From a virus, in IMG/VR virus record IMGVR_UViG_3300017990_000471, positions 1-23,525 of that record: DNA of 23,525 nt, one strand, 5' to 3'. Within the stretch, counting starts at the first letter, position 1. Every line of letters starts with the position of its first letter. Made by a program: the position numbers and the translations under genes. The notes beneath the pieces were generated by a model that worked only from the letters and a program-made list of their open reading frames with translations, made no database searches and was not told the origin of the DNA. Below, one piece after another: positions 15,335-22,973 of the stretch.

Positions 15335-16659
15335 TAAAAAGCCTCCGTTTCAATAACTTTAGATGGTTCCTCTTCTACATGTTCTACCTTATCAGTTAAC
15401 AACGCTTCATATGCTTCATCAAAGATTTTTACCCACTGAGGGGCGACAACTTCCTGCCATTCCAGTGTTTCTTTCATCCATTTATAGGCGTTTTCAGCTC
15501 TTCTAGTTGCTTCTTCTGGGTTTTTATAGATCTGAAGCATCTTATCCACCATGTCTTTAACATCAACCAATGGTCTAATCACTTCATTATCATGTGGCAA
15601 TACTGTGTACAAACCTGGATCTCCGCCACTCTTGACAAGATATCCTCTGTCCTCGGTTATGTTCTCAACCAACGCTGTATTCTCAGGCATAATGATTGGT
15701 GTTTTTGTAGCCATGGCTTCAATCCAAGACAGTCCCCAACCCTCACCTAATGTAGTACTAAGCACCACATCACTCATGTTATAAATCATGTTAACAATCT
15801 GTAGTGGATAACCTTGGTTCGGTCCAAAATTCTCAGGGAAGATAACATCCTCTTTAGGATTCAATCCATAAGCTCGTACAACTTCTGGTAGATCCCATCC
15901 CTGGTCTTTCTGTGCCATATGTAGATACAGAACCGACTCAGGTACTTCTTTTCTAAATTCTACAAACGCTTGAATAGTTCTTGGGATATCTTTTCTCTGT
16001 TGGTTTCTGTTTAAATTTGTAAATACAAATTTATCAGCTTGCGGACCAAGATATTGTGCTCTGAAAGCCTTTACATCTTCCTCAGGCAGTGGGAAGAAGT
16101 CCTTTGTATTAGCACCATGTGGTACAGTTCTAGTTTCTTTAAGTGCTGGAAGCGCATGTTTAGCTTCTTTCAAACCGAACTGAGAATACGCTACAGGATA
16201 ATCCACAGCATTAATGTTGTTGACCCAATTAGATTTAGGTACACCATCTACTGGAAAATAACAAATTGATTTAAACTTCCTACCCTTACCTTGAAGATAA
16301 GGAATTAACTCAGGCAGAAAATCTAAAATAAAGGTATCTTGCAGAAAAAACAAGAGATCATATTCCATCCTAGGAATCATACCACATACCTTTTTTCTAC
16401 CATAAGGATCCTTCTCCGCATTTGTACCTGTCGGCCAGACTCTGTAAGGAAAGTTATGTGGGTCCCCCCAATAATTGATACCTAATATATCAATATCGTA
16501 TCTGCCTGTCTTATAAAGACCCTCGAAGATATTTCTACTAACAGTACCAAACCCTGTGGCACATGTGGGGCTGTCACAATAAGCCAACACCTTAATTTTC
16601 TTTGCAAAACTTTGTCTGTTTGCCTTTTTCTTTGCAGTCTTTTTCTTTGTCTTCGCCAT
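15334..16659 (-). CDS. GT4-family glycosyltransferase with Lys-rich N-terminal tail
   Basis: A 441-residue GT-B enzyme. The first ~22 residues are strongly basic (MAKTKKKTAKKKANRQSFAKK), unusual for this family and absent from the other GT4 proteins here. The core starts at KVLAYCDSPTCATGFGTVSR; RTVPHGANTKDF, FTNLNRNQQRKDI and LGEGWGLSWIEAMATKTP (about residues 310-327) are the inter-domain and donor-binding EX7E regions. The C-terminus ends in an acidic tail. GAGAGG is ten bases before the start. It lies directly after the nuclease gene and is coupled by TAATG to the thymidylate-synthase-family gene. A tail that contacts nucleic acid is a possibility, not shown. Confidence 0.87.
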   Translation of the reverse strand: MAKTKKKTAKKKANRQSFAKKIKVLAYCDSPTCATGFGTVSRNIFEGLYKTGRYDIDILGINYWGDPHNFPYRVWPTGTNAEKDPYGRKKVCGMIPRMEYDLLFFLQDTFILDFLPELIPYLQGKGRKFKSICYFPVDGVPKSNWVNNINAVDYPVAYSQFGLKEAKHALPALKETRTVPHGANTKDFFPLPEEDVKAFRAQYLGPQADKFVFTNLNRNQQRKDIPRTIQAFVEFRKEVPESVLYLHMAQKDQGWDLPEVVRAYGLNPKEDVIFPENFGPNQGYPLQIVNMIYNMSDVVLSTTLGEGWGLSWIEAMATKTPIIMPENTALVENITEDRGYLVKSGGDPGLYTVLPHDNEVIRPLVDVKDMVDKMLQIYKNPEEATRRAENAYKWMKETLEWQEVVAPQWVKIFDEAYEALLTDKVEHVEEEPSKVIETEAF

Positions 16660-16675
16660 AATTCATCAACCTCTC

Positions 16676-17833
16676 TTATTTTTTTATTTTTTTAGTAGAT
16701 AGAAAAGGTTTAGTATAGTTAGTAGTAGAAGTAGATATAACCTTTTCCTTTATAGCTGGATTGCTATTCAAATATCTCTCCACTGATTTTTTATTTATCC
16801 CTACGAGTTTTGCGAAGTCATCAGGTGGTACTAGCTTATGGACAGTATCCAAATCATAAGTTGTTCTGGAATTTTGTCTCACATATACTTCAAGATCTTC
16901 GCCCATAATATTGGCAGAAGTTTGCTTGATTTTCTCCATCAGTACCATTGCTAACTCACGCTCCCTACTATCCAAAATCTTAGACACTGATTTGATTTCA
17001 TTCCACTCTTTAACCAATTGCTCATCACTATAGTTTACTATAGGTAAGAATTCATAATTGGATTTCTGACATGCTTTCTCATATGTCTCACAATAATCTT
17101 TGTAATCGCACCATGGGCAGAATATGTTGAGGTCGGCCTTGGCTTCTTTCTTAGTAAACTCTACCATTTCATTATGAATAATAGTAAGATACTTCTCAAA
17201 TTCTTTGCGTTCTTCGACTGTTCTATATGTATAGACAACATCAGACTTCAATAGATCTAAACTAAGAATAACTCTTTTGTAACCAGGCCACAATTGCTGT
17301 GCTACCAAATCATAAATCGAAAGCTGCACATCAGTCTTCAATTGGTCTGGTGTAGGAGCAGTCTTAGATGTCTTGTAGTCCACAATTAACAGTGTATCTT
17401 CATCTATCTCCTCTACTTTATCTATAGCCCCAACCAATGGTACTCCATCCTTTGTGGATATATCCATAGAGCCCTTACCAAAACCAAATTTAGTTTCTAG
17501 ACCTAATAATTTAGTTCCCGACAAAAAACTATTCAACCTATTCTTAACTAATTCTTTGCCTTCGATATGAATACTCATATCATCGATACCCTCTCGTACA
17601 GATACCTTATCATAATGCTCTAAAATCTTTTTAATGTCGTTCTTAGTGAACTGTTCTTTCTCCATCCATATACCACCAGCCATCTCCAATGACTCATGGC
17701 ATGCTAACCCAAGTTTAAATGATGGATTAGAGACCTTTGGTAATCTTTTATGGTATTGAAACCAGTATTTGAGTTTACATCGTAAGAATGAACCTATTCT
17801 GGTTGCACTAAGCTTGACTACTTTGTTAGCCAC
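16676..17833 (-). CDS. PD-(D/E)XK nuclease, Cas4/RecB-like with Fe-S cysteines, GTG start
   Basis: A 385-residue exonuclease-type protein. SATRIGSFLRCKLKYWFQY opens the fold; GLACHESLE carries His46; GAIDKVEEID with Asp138, then VDYKTSK with Asp152 and Lys154 form the PD-(D/E)XK metal site, and Gln170-x-x-IYDL is motif QxxxY-like. Cys19 with Cys239, Cys242 and Cys248 gives the four-cysteine 4Fe-4S pattern of Cas4/AddB. A further ~130 residues follow the Cys cluster, longer than Cas4. The start is GTG at 17833 with GGAGG seven bases upstream. In this replication block it probably processes DNA ends for recombination. The C-terminus is Lys-rich. Confidence 0.88.
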   Translation of the reverse strand: MANKVVKLSATRIGSFLRCKLKYWFQYHKRLPKVSNPSFKLGLACHESLEMAGGIWMEKEQFTKNDIKKILEHYDKVSVREGIDDMSIHIEGKELVKNRLNSFLSGTKLLGLETKFGFGKGSMDISTKDGVPLVGAIDKVEEIDEDTLLIVDYKTSKTAPTPDQLKTDVQLSIYDLVAQQLWPGYKRVILSLDLLKSDVVYTYRTVEERKEFEKYLTIIHNEMVEFTKKEAKADLNIFCPWCDYKDYCETYEKACQKSNYEFLPIVNYSDEQLVKEWNEIKSVSKILDSRERELAMVLMEKIKQTSANIMGEDLEVYVRQNSRTTYDLDTVHKLVPPDDFAKLVGINKKSVERYLNSNPAIKEKVISTSTTNYTKPFLSTKKIKK

Positions 17834-17835
17834 GT

Positions 17836-18198
17836 TTATTCCTCCTCATTTCTTTTTCCTATATATCTATCAACTTCTAAAGCTAATACATGTAAAAACA
17901 TCTTAGCTTGATTGTTTTGAAATTTTGCTAATACCTCTTCAACTTTATCTAAGTACATTAATGGTTTACTAAACATCTCTTCACCATCATCGTCTTCGCC
18001 AAAAGGTACTTTAAAGCACTCTAGATCTGTTTTAACATCATATAATGTCATTAGATATTCTACCTGATTTAATATATACTGCTCAAGATCTGCATCAATA
18101 TCAAGACCTCTACTTGCAGCGGTCTCCTTATACATAGTATATATAATAGTTTTCATTTCTTCTTTATTATAATAATTTACTATACTATCTTTTGTCAT
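17836..18198 (-). CDS. Small acidic hypothetical protein
   Basis: A 120-residue protein I do not recognise. It is mostly predicted helical, rich in Asp, Glu, Met and Leu, with an acidic stretch GEDDDGEE in the middle and no cysteine pairs or membrane segment. The start is uncertain: the ATG at 18198 has only a weak GGG upstream, and the ATG at 18210 has no visible site. It overlaps the end of the RuvC-type gene and ends two bases before the nuclease gene, so it is co-translated with recombination enzymes and may be an accessory to one of them; that is inference from position only. Confidence 0.6.
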   Translation of the reverse strand: MTKDSIVNYYNKEEMKTIIYTMYKETAASRGLDIDADLEQYILNQVEYLMTLYDVKTDLECFKVPFGEDDDGEEMFSKPLMYLDKVEEVLAKFQNNQAKMFLHVLALEVDRYIGKRNEEE

Positions 18199-18712
18199 AT
18201 TTATACCCATAATCTGTTTCGGTTCTGAATTTCCTAAAGTTCAATACCTTATCACAGTAACACATAAGCTGTGCTATAGAATCAGTTAAATCATTATGTT
18301 TTTTAAATTTGACCTCATCTTTTGGCCAATCCAAAATGTCTACCATAAAGTGAAACATATCTTCTTTGTTCTTTGTTTTAAAATAGGCTTTAACTGTTTT
18401 GTTACTTATGATATAAGGTTCTGCACCAGTCTTTCTAAAACAAATCTCTTCAGCTACTCCTGCAAATTTGGCTAGAAGTTTAAGTGTCTTAACGTTTAGA
18501 CCAGAATACACGTCCTCTATCACTACATGAGATGGTCTGTACATATCAACTATGTCTTCTAACTCTTGTCTAAAAAAAGTTAATCTTTCTGCAGTACTGT
18601 ATTTAGGTTTAGTTTTAATAAGACCGTAGTCTCTCACACCGTTGGCGCCAAATACATAAGACCAACCAGTGGATGAAGCAGATATATCTAAACTTAATAC
18701 TCTAAGTAACAT
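18185..18712 (-). CDS. ruvC: RuvC-type Holliday junction resolvase
   Basis: A 175-residue RNase H-fold resolvase of normal length. Catalytic carboxylates are Asp9 in LSLDISASSTGW, Glu66 in VVIEDV, and Asp141 and Asp144 in HNDLTDSIAQ, matching the D-E-D-D set of E. coli RuvC (7, 66, 138, 141). It would cut four-way junctions made during phage recombination or before packaging; no RuvA or RuvB is present, as usual in phages. AAGGAG lies six bases before the ATG, which directly follows the DnaJ stop with no gap. The C-terminal ~20 residues are basic and Tyr-rich. Confidence 0.9.
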   Translation of the reverse strand: MLLRVLSLDISASSTGWSYVFGANGVRDYGLIKTKPKYSTAERLTFFRQELEDIVDMYRPSHVVIEDVYSGLNVKTLKLLAKFAGVAEEICFRKTGAEPYIISNKTVKAYFKTKNKEDMFHFMVDILDWPKDEVKFKKHNDLTDSIAQLMCYCDKVLNFRKFRTETDYGYKYDKR

Positions 18713-19480
18713 TTATATCTCCTTTAATACTTTTATTTGTTCTTCCGTAAGATCATCGGGGTTAGGAAGACTCAGTCTCAACTTGACAATTAAATCACCG
18801 TTTGGACCGCCGTTTACTCCCTCCCCAGCAGCACCGTGTATACCCTGAACTTGGCCATCCCTACTGCCTTTTTCTATATGAACCACAAACTCTCTATTAT
18901 CTATAAGAACTCTTCCTTTACCTTTACATATTTCACACGGCTCAACCGCTTTCTCTCCCATACCATTGCATTTAGGGCATGTTGTAACAGTTTGCATGTG
19001 TATACCTCTATCACTTCTAACCTCCACACGAGAACCAGCACCATCACATTCATCACATTTCTCAAGCTTAGTTGCTCCTAAACCATTACATTCTGTACAG
19101 GCGTCCTCATAAGACAATTTAAATTTGACATCACCGCCAAATATAGCGATACCAAGTGGTACATCTAACATGTATTTTAGATCTCGTCCCTTTCTAGGTG
19201 CGTGTATATCAGGTCTTTTCGGTCTTGGGCGGGCAAACGGACCAGGCCCTCCATGTCTAAAGAAATTACCAAATATATCACCAAATGGATTAGGGTTATC
19301 ATACGCAGATCTACTATCTTGGTCTTTAAGAACCGAATAGGCCTCAGAAATTTTTTTGAACTGTTCTTCATCACCACCCTTATCGGGGTGATGCTCCATA
19401 GAAAGTTTTCTATAGGCCTTCTTTATCTCATCTTGGGTAGCGTCCCGATTGACACCTAATGTTTCGTAGTGGTTAGTCAA
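18713..19480 (-). CDS. dnaJ: DnaJ-like co-chaperone, C-terminally shortened, TTG start
   Basis: A 255-residue class I J-protein. The J domain (1-62) has HPD at 31-33; a Gly/Phe-rich linker follows (66-80); the central zinc region has four CxxCxGxG repeats at C128, C142, C168 and C182. The expected two C-terminal substrate domains are reduced: after the zinc region only one GDLIVKLRL strand and the family-typical [14 protein letters not shown] ending remain, so the protein is ~120 residues shorter than E. coli DnaJ. J-proteins stimulate DnaK ATPase. The TTG start at 19480 has GGGAGG nine bases upstream and overlaps the zinc-ribbon gene. In the replication block it may help remodel helicase or initiator complexes with host DnaK, as host DnaJ does for lambda; inference. 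Confidence 0.93.
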   Translation of the reverse strand: MTNHYETLGVNRDATQDEIKKAYRKLSMEHHPDKGGDEEQFKKISEAYSVLKDQDSRSAYDNPNPFGDIFGNFFRHGGPGPFARPRPKRPDIHAPRKGRDLKYMLDVPLGIAIFGGDVKFKLSYEDACTECNGLGATKLEKCDECDGAGSRVEVRSDRGIHMQTVTTCPKCNGMGEKAVEPCEICKGKGRVLIDNREFVVHIEKGSRDGQVQGIHGAAGEGVNGGPNGDLIVKLRLSLPNPDDLTEEQIKVLKEI

Positions 19481-19853
19481 CTGCTAATACCTCCCATTCA
19501 AATTGACATTTAGGATCATTGCACCGCCATTTCTTATCAGCGATCTCAAACGCGATAGCACCACATTTAATACATCTATGAACCAACTCACCCATAACTG
19601 GTCCTGTGAGTACCTCATTGGTACTAATTGAAGTAAATGCCTCAAAGAAGTCATCATCAGATTTCGCAAATACTACATCATCATCAAAATCTGCCATAGA
19701 TACGACATTATCACCTACTACTTTCCAAGTTATATGGCAATCTTTACATATATGATACTGTACTTCCAGATCGTCATCACAATGTGGGCATGGAAAAGTT
19801 TCTACAAAATACATGTCTGTGCTTTCATCAGAATTACATTTAATACACTTCAT
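19473..19853 (-). CDS. Double zinc-ribbon hypothetical protein
   Basis: A 126-residue protein with ten cysteines in CxxC-type pairs: C3/C6, C22/C25 and C36/C39 in the N-terminal part, and C94/C97 with C111/C116 in a C-terminal ribbon ending WEVLAVD. Between them is an acidic linker with DFDDD and SDDD. The arrangement fits two zinc-ribbon modules joined by a flexible acidic link. I do not recognise the family. AGAGG lies six bases before the start, and the gene overlaps the DnaJ start. Neighbours suggest a role in replication or transcription through nucleic-acid or protein binding, but no catalytic motif is visible. Confidence 0.75.
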   Translation of the reverse strand: MKCIKCNSDESTDMYFVETFPCPHCDDDLEVQYHICKDCHITWKVVGDNVVSMADFDDDVVFAKSDDDFFEAFTSISTNEVLTGPVMGELVHRCIKCGAIAFEIADKKWRCNDPKCQFEWEVLAVD

Positions 19854-19863
19854 AATACACCTC

Positions 19864-20214
19864 TTAGCTTGTTGGTAACATTGTTAATACTTGTCCTATA
19901 ATATCTACCTTGCCTTTCTTAAACTTCAAGGCTATAGGAGCAAATAATTGGTTAGCTTCTAATGATGGGTATTTCTTAGTAGCAAAAAGTATCTTAGAAA
20001 TGGCTGGTATATACATAACCCCACTTCTACCATCATATAAATTGAACTCCCCCTCTTCTTCACTAAAAAAATCAGGGTCTACATCATGATAACTACCTTT
20101 TCTCGGAACAGTTATTACAAATTCTTCTTCGGACACCTCAAACTTGTAATTTCTTGCTGGTAATAAAACCATAGTAGGTGTTCCTATTTGTGCATTATCT
20201 TCATTAATCGGCAT
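19864..20214 (-). CDS. Hypothetical protein between SSB and zinc-ribbon genes
   Basis: A 116-residue protein of unknown function starting MPINEDNAQIG. It looks beta-rich, with alternating strands (YKFEVSEEEFVITV, GVMYIPAIS, ALKFKKGKVDIIG) and an acidic loop SEEEGEF. No cysteines or membrane segment. The start at 20214 is set by AAGGAGG at 20220-20226; a reading from 20235 would place that site inside the gene. It lies ten bases after the SSB stop, so it may act with SSB or primase. I cannot name it. Confidence 0.7.
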   Translation of the reverse strand: MPINEDNAQIGTPTMVLLPARNYKFEVSEEEFVITVPRKGSYHDVDPDFFSEEEGEFNLYDGRSGVMYIPAISKILFATKKYPSLEANQLFAPIALKFKKGKVDIIGQVLTMLPTS

Positions 20215-20219
20215 AAAAT

Positions 20220-20226
20220 CCTCCTT
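20220..20226 (-). promoter_or_regulatory. Ribosome-binding site for the small gene after SSB
   Basis: AAGGAGG five bases before the ATG at 20214, one of the strongest sites in the window. It excludes the ATG at 20235 and overlaps the SSB stop codon. Confidence 0.8.
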
Positions 20227-20545
20227 AATCTTCAACTACAAAATTATCCACTAAAACTTCGGTCCAATATTTTCTATCGTGGCCACCACAATGTCTGCAC
20301 CTACCATCGTAATGTTGTTCCTCAATATGGCCATGAATTTTAACAAATTTGTCCTTATCTACTAAACTCATCGCATCTGCTAAAGTGCCAAACGCTGCTA
20401 TCTTTACATACTGAGGATTAGTTCCTGGATTAGGCGAGGGAATAGCTAATCTAGCACTAAGTTTATTACTATTGTACTGACCAATTGTTTTAACATTAAC
20501 TTTAGTCAGTCTACCTTTTAATATTACAAAATTTTCTCCGTTCAT
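20225..20545 (-). CDS. ssb: Single-stranded DNA-binding protein, OB-fold, with Cys/His insertion
   Basis: A 106-residue OB-fold protein. FVILKGRLTKVNVK gives the first strands, LSARLAIPSP and YVKIAAFGTLADAM the central ones, and VKIHGHIEEQ then WTEVLVDNFVVED the last, in SSB order. Between the last two strands is an insertion RCRHCGGHDRK (82-92) with C83, C86, H85 and H89, a possible zinc knuckle. The usual long disordered linker and DDDIPF-type acidic tip are absent; the protein ends just after the fold with VVED. It lies between primase (TAATG overlap at 20545) and an unknown gene. Sequence coverage of ssDNA at the fork is the expected role. The insertion and missing tip suggest a different way of recruiting partners. 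Confidence 0.82.
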   Translation of the reverse strand: MNGENFVILKGRLTKVNVKTIGQYNSNKLSARLAIPSPNPGTNPQYVKIAAFGTLADAMSLVDKDKFVKIHGHIEEQHYDGRCRHCGGHDRKYWTEVLVDNFVVED

Positions 20546-21615
20546 TATATATACCCTCTCAAATATTCATGGACTGTTTCCTTATCTAAATCAGAAGGAT
20601 CCAACCCTTTACCATTCTCATCAACCTCAGTTATTAATTCAAATGATATATTCATTTTATTTTTTAATTCATTATATATTTTAAAAGTACCTGTCACTCC
20701 AGCTTTATCATTGTCTAAGAATAGAACTACACCGCGCACAGCATGTCTGTATAATAAGTGAATTTGTCCTGGTGTTAGCTCTGAACCCATACATGCTACT
20801 ACATTATGTATACCATAATCATATAGTCGCCAGACACCTTTAAACCCCTCAACTACTATCAATGGTAGTTTCTCTGTGTATTTCTTAGCGTTGTGTAAAT
20901 TATACAGCACCGTATCTTTTGAGAAATCTTTAGTTAAAATATACTTGAAATCATCATCTGGTGCATCTAGCCTTATATCTCTCATACTACAGGCCATTAA
21001 CTTACCATCCTCACCCCTTATAGGAACGATGTCTCTTAGAAACCCATGAGAATCAACGTATCCGCCAGCTATTTCAAAGTGATCTAATGTTTTATTTGAA
21101 AATCCAAACTCATTAAAATAAGTAGAACGAGTTGGTTTGAATTGTTCCAATGTTTTCTCATCAGTCCATCTAGATTTAGACTTCTTATCTAAATAATTTG
21201 TCTTAAATACTTCTCGTTCGCGCCTCTGTTTAAGCTCCACATAAGTGGGGTGGTCAACTTGTCCCACTAAGCTGGATAGATATTCCACTGCCTCACTAAA
21301 GGTACAACTACGAGAAGACTTTATTAAACCAATTATATCTTTACCATTCATATCATGACAATGGTGGGTGAAACACACCCATGATCTGGTTGTTTTATTG
21401 AATCTGAACGCCGTTGTATTGTCCCCACCATGTATGGCACAAGTTCCACGTAATTCCTTGGGGGTTTCTCTAGTGATAGTAAAACCTAAAGACTCCAAGA
21501 GATAACGAGGATCCACCATATCCTTGAGGATTTGTACTTTTTGTCTAAATTCCTGCCAACGTTTCTCTTTTTCAAGATAAGAGTTCATTTTCATAGCCTT
21601 CTGCGCTGTCTGCAT
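20545..21615 (-). CDS. dnaG: DnaG-type primase (CHC2 zinc finger and Toprim domains)
   Basis: A 356-residue phage primase. The N-terminal zinc region has C59-x2-H62 and C81-x4-C86 with the family W-V-C-F pattern and DIIGLI after it. The Toprim core follows: VVEGFKGVWRL with Glu256-Gly, VVACMGSELT, and VVLFLDNDKAG with the Asp301-x-Asp303 metal pair. It makes RNA primers for lagging-strand synthesis, working with the helicase encoded just upstream. There is no helicase-binding C-terminal domain like that of E. coli DnaG. The start at 21615 has GAGG six bases upstream and overlaps the helicase gene by 44 bases; ATGs at 21594 and 21588 are possible alternatives. Confidence 0.9.
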   Translation of the reverse strand: MQTAQKAMKMNSYLEKEKRWQEFRQKVQILKDMVDPRYLLESLGFTITRETPKELRGTCAIHGGDNTTAFRFNKTTRSWVCFTHHCHDMNGKDIIGLIKSSRSCTFSEAVEYLSSLVGQVDHPTYVELKQRREREVFKTNYLDKKSKSRWTDEKTLEQFKPTRSTYFNEFGFSNKTLDHFEIAGGYVDSHGFLRDIVPIRGEDGKLMACSMRDIRLDAPDDDFKYILTKDFSKDTVLYNLHNAKKYTEKLPLIVVEGFKGVWRLYDYGIHNVVACMGSELTPGQIHLLYRHAVRGVVLFLDNDKAGVTGTFKIYNELKNKMNISFELITEVDENGKGLDPSDLDKETVHEYLRGYI

Positions 21616-22972
21616 TTACAACCTCTCCAGTGAAATCATTAAAAAATTGTCTGTCTGCTGGTACTTCTGAGATTTTTATGTGTTTCTTCCAAAAATTGAA
21701 GCCAATTCCATGATCATTGGTACTTCCACCCCTACGAGTGTCTTTTATTACCAGTTTATGTGTACCTACGTTTTTAAAGTCTCCGCCCTCTTCAAGTTCT
21801 TCTTTAGTTCGTGTCTGCCAGAACGCTACAATATCCCCGTAACGTGCGATTCTATCACTATCAGCAACATCTCCGCTTCTATTTAACTGAACAGCAGTCA
21901 ATGCGGGTATATCTAACTCACCAGCCAAATCTTTCAGCTTACTTGTGACATCTCCCAGTATCTGGTATTCTTTGCGCTGGCGATCTACACTTGAGCTATC
22001 AGGTTCTTTTAAATAATCAAAGATAATTAGACCGATATTCTCTTTTATCTTGTATTTCTTGTATAGTGCTACTAATCTATCAACAGAATACCCAGGCATA
22101 TACTCATGATATAATTTACCTCTTTCAATTATTTTAGTAGCAGCTGTTATTTTATTATATTGTTCATCTGTATACCCACCATGCTTTACAACACGCTCTT
22201 CTACATCAGACATGAGCGCTATAGCTCTATCTCGCCATTCATTAAACGTCATCTCTGTATCAATGTATAAAACAGGTAGATTTCTCATGGATTTATATGC
22301 TACTTGACAAGCTATATTGGTGAGCAAAGCACTTTTTCCCATTTTTTTTCGGGCAGCTACAATAAGGAGTGTGCCTGGAACCATACCGTCTATTTGTTTA
22401 TCCAATATTGGATAACAAGTGGGTATTCCTGACATTTGTATGACATTATTTCGTCTGGATTCAATTAATTCAACTAAACCATCTGCTAAATTTCTTGGTT
22501 CGTCTACCGCTTTACCAGCTAGTGTCATATCAAAAATGTTTGTTTCCACTGCACTTATTAAATCTATACTACTATCACCCTCTTTAGCATTATCTACTAC
22601 ACGAGTGATGTTTTCTGACAAAACAGAATGGAGTTTGTGTTTTCTACTGGCTTCCATAACATTATTAAAATAAATTTCAAAATTACTTTTGGACAAATCC
22701 ATGTTGCTTATTGATTGCACATAATCAATACCATCAATGGAGCCTAAAACCCCTTCAGCATCGGCTTTGGTTGTTATCATAGCTACATCAAACTTTTCTG
22801 CGCCTTTATTAGCCAACATACCCATTATACTAAAGATCAATCTATGTTGTGGGTATAAAAAATCATTTGTTTCAAGCCTTGCGCATATAGAATAGTAGTT
22901 ATTTATATCATCTATGGCGTAATATAGTAAAGCTCGTTCATCATTAGGTGAACAAAAAACATCTTCCGTCAT
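21572..22972 (-). CDS. dnaB: DnaB-type replicative helicase
   Basis: A 466-residue hexameric-type helicase. The N-terminal part (about 1-110) has the helical pattern of the DnaB N-domain (ERALLYYAIDD, NDFLYPQHRLIF). The C-terminal RecA core has Walker A AARKKMGKS (about 206-214), a Glu-containing LYIDTEMTFNEW, Walker B LIIFDYLKE with Asp319, the TAVQLNR sensor near 360 and DTRRGG as arginine finger region. It unwinds DNA at the fork and likely interacts with the primase gene that overlaps it. AGAGG at 22980-22984 sets the start at 22972, one base after the preceding stop, rather than 23008. Confidence 0.93.
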   Translation of the reverse strand: MTEDVFCSPNDERALLYYAIDDINNYYSICARLETNDFLYPQHRLIFSIMGMLANKGAEKFDVAMITTKADAEGVLGSIDGIDYVQSISNMDLSKSNFEIYFNNVMEASRKHKLHSVLSENITRVVDNAKEGDSSIDLISAVETNIFDMTLAGKAVDEPRNLADGLVELIESRRNNVIQMSGIPTCYPILDKQIDGMVPGTLLIVAARKKMGKSALLTNIACQVAYKSMRNLPVLYIDTEMTFNEWRDRAIALMSDVEERVVKHGGYTDEQYNKITAATKIIERGKLYHEYMPGYSVDRLVALYKKYKIKENIGLIIFDYLKEPDSSSVDRQRKEYQILGDVTSKLKDLAGELDIPALTAVQLNRSGDVADSDRIARYGDIVAFWQTRTKEELEEGGDFKNVGTHKLVIKDTRRGGSTNDHGIGFNFWKKHIKISEVPADRQFFNDFTGEVVNADSAEGYENELLS

Positions 22973-22973
22973 G

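Noticed and set aside
16675-16695. T-run that resembles a terminator tail
   Set aside because: It encodes the Lys-rich C-terminus of the nuclease and has no preceding hairpin that I can see.
18198-18205. TATAAATA on the minus strand, the T4 late-promoter sequence
   Set aside because: It overlaps the start of the small acidic gene inside a packed operon, occurs once in an AT-rich sequence, and no T4-type late sigma or clamp gene is seen.
19177-19377. Short minus-strand frame inside dnaJ
   Set aside because: Entirely within the J-domain and linker coding region, with no motif; a shadow of the real gene.
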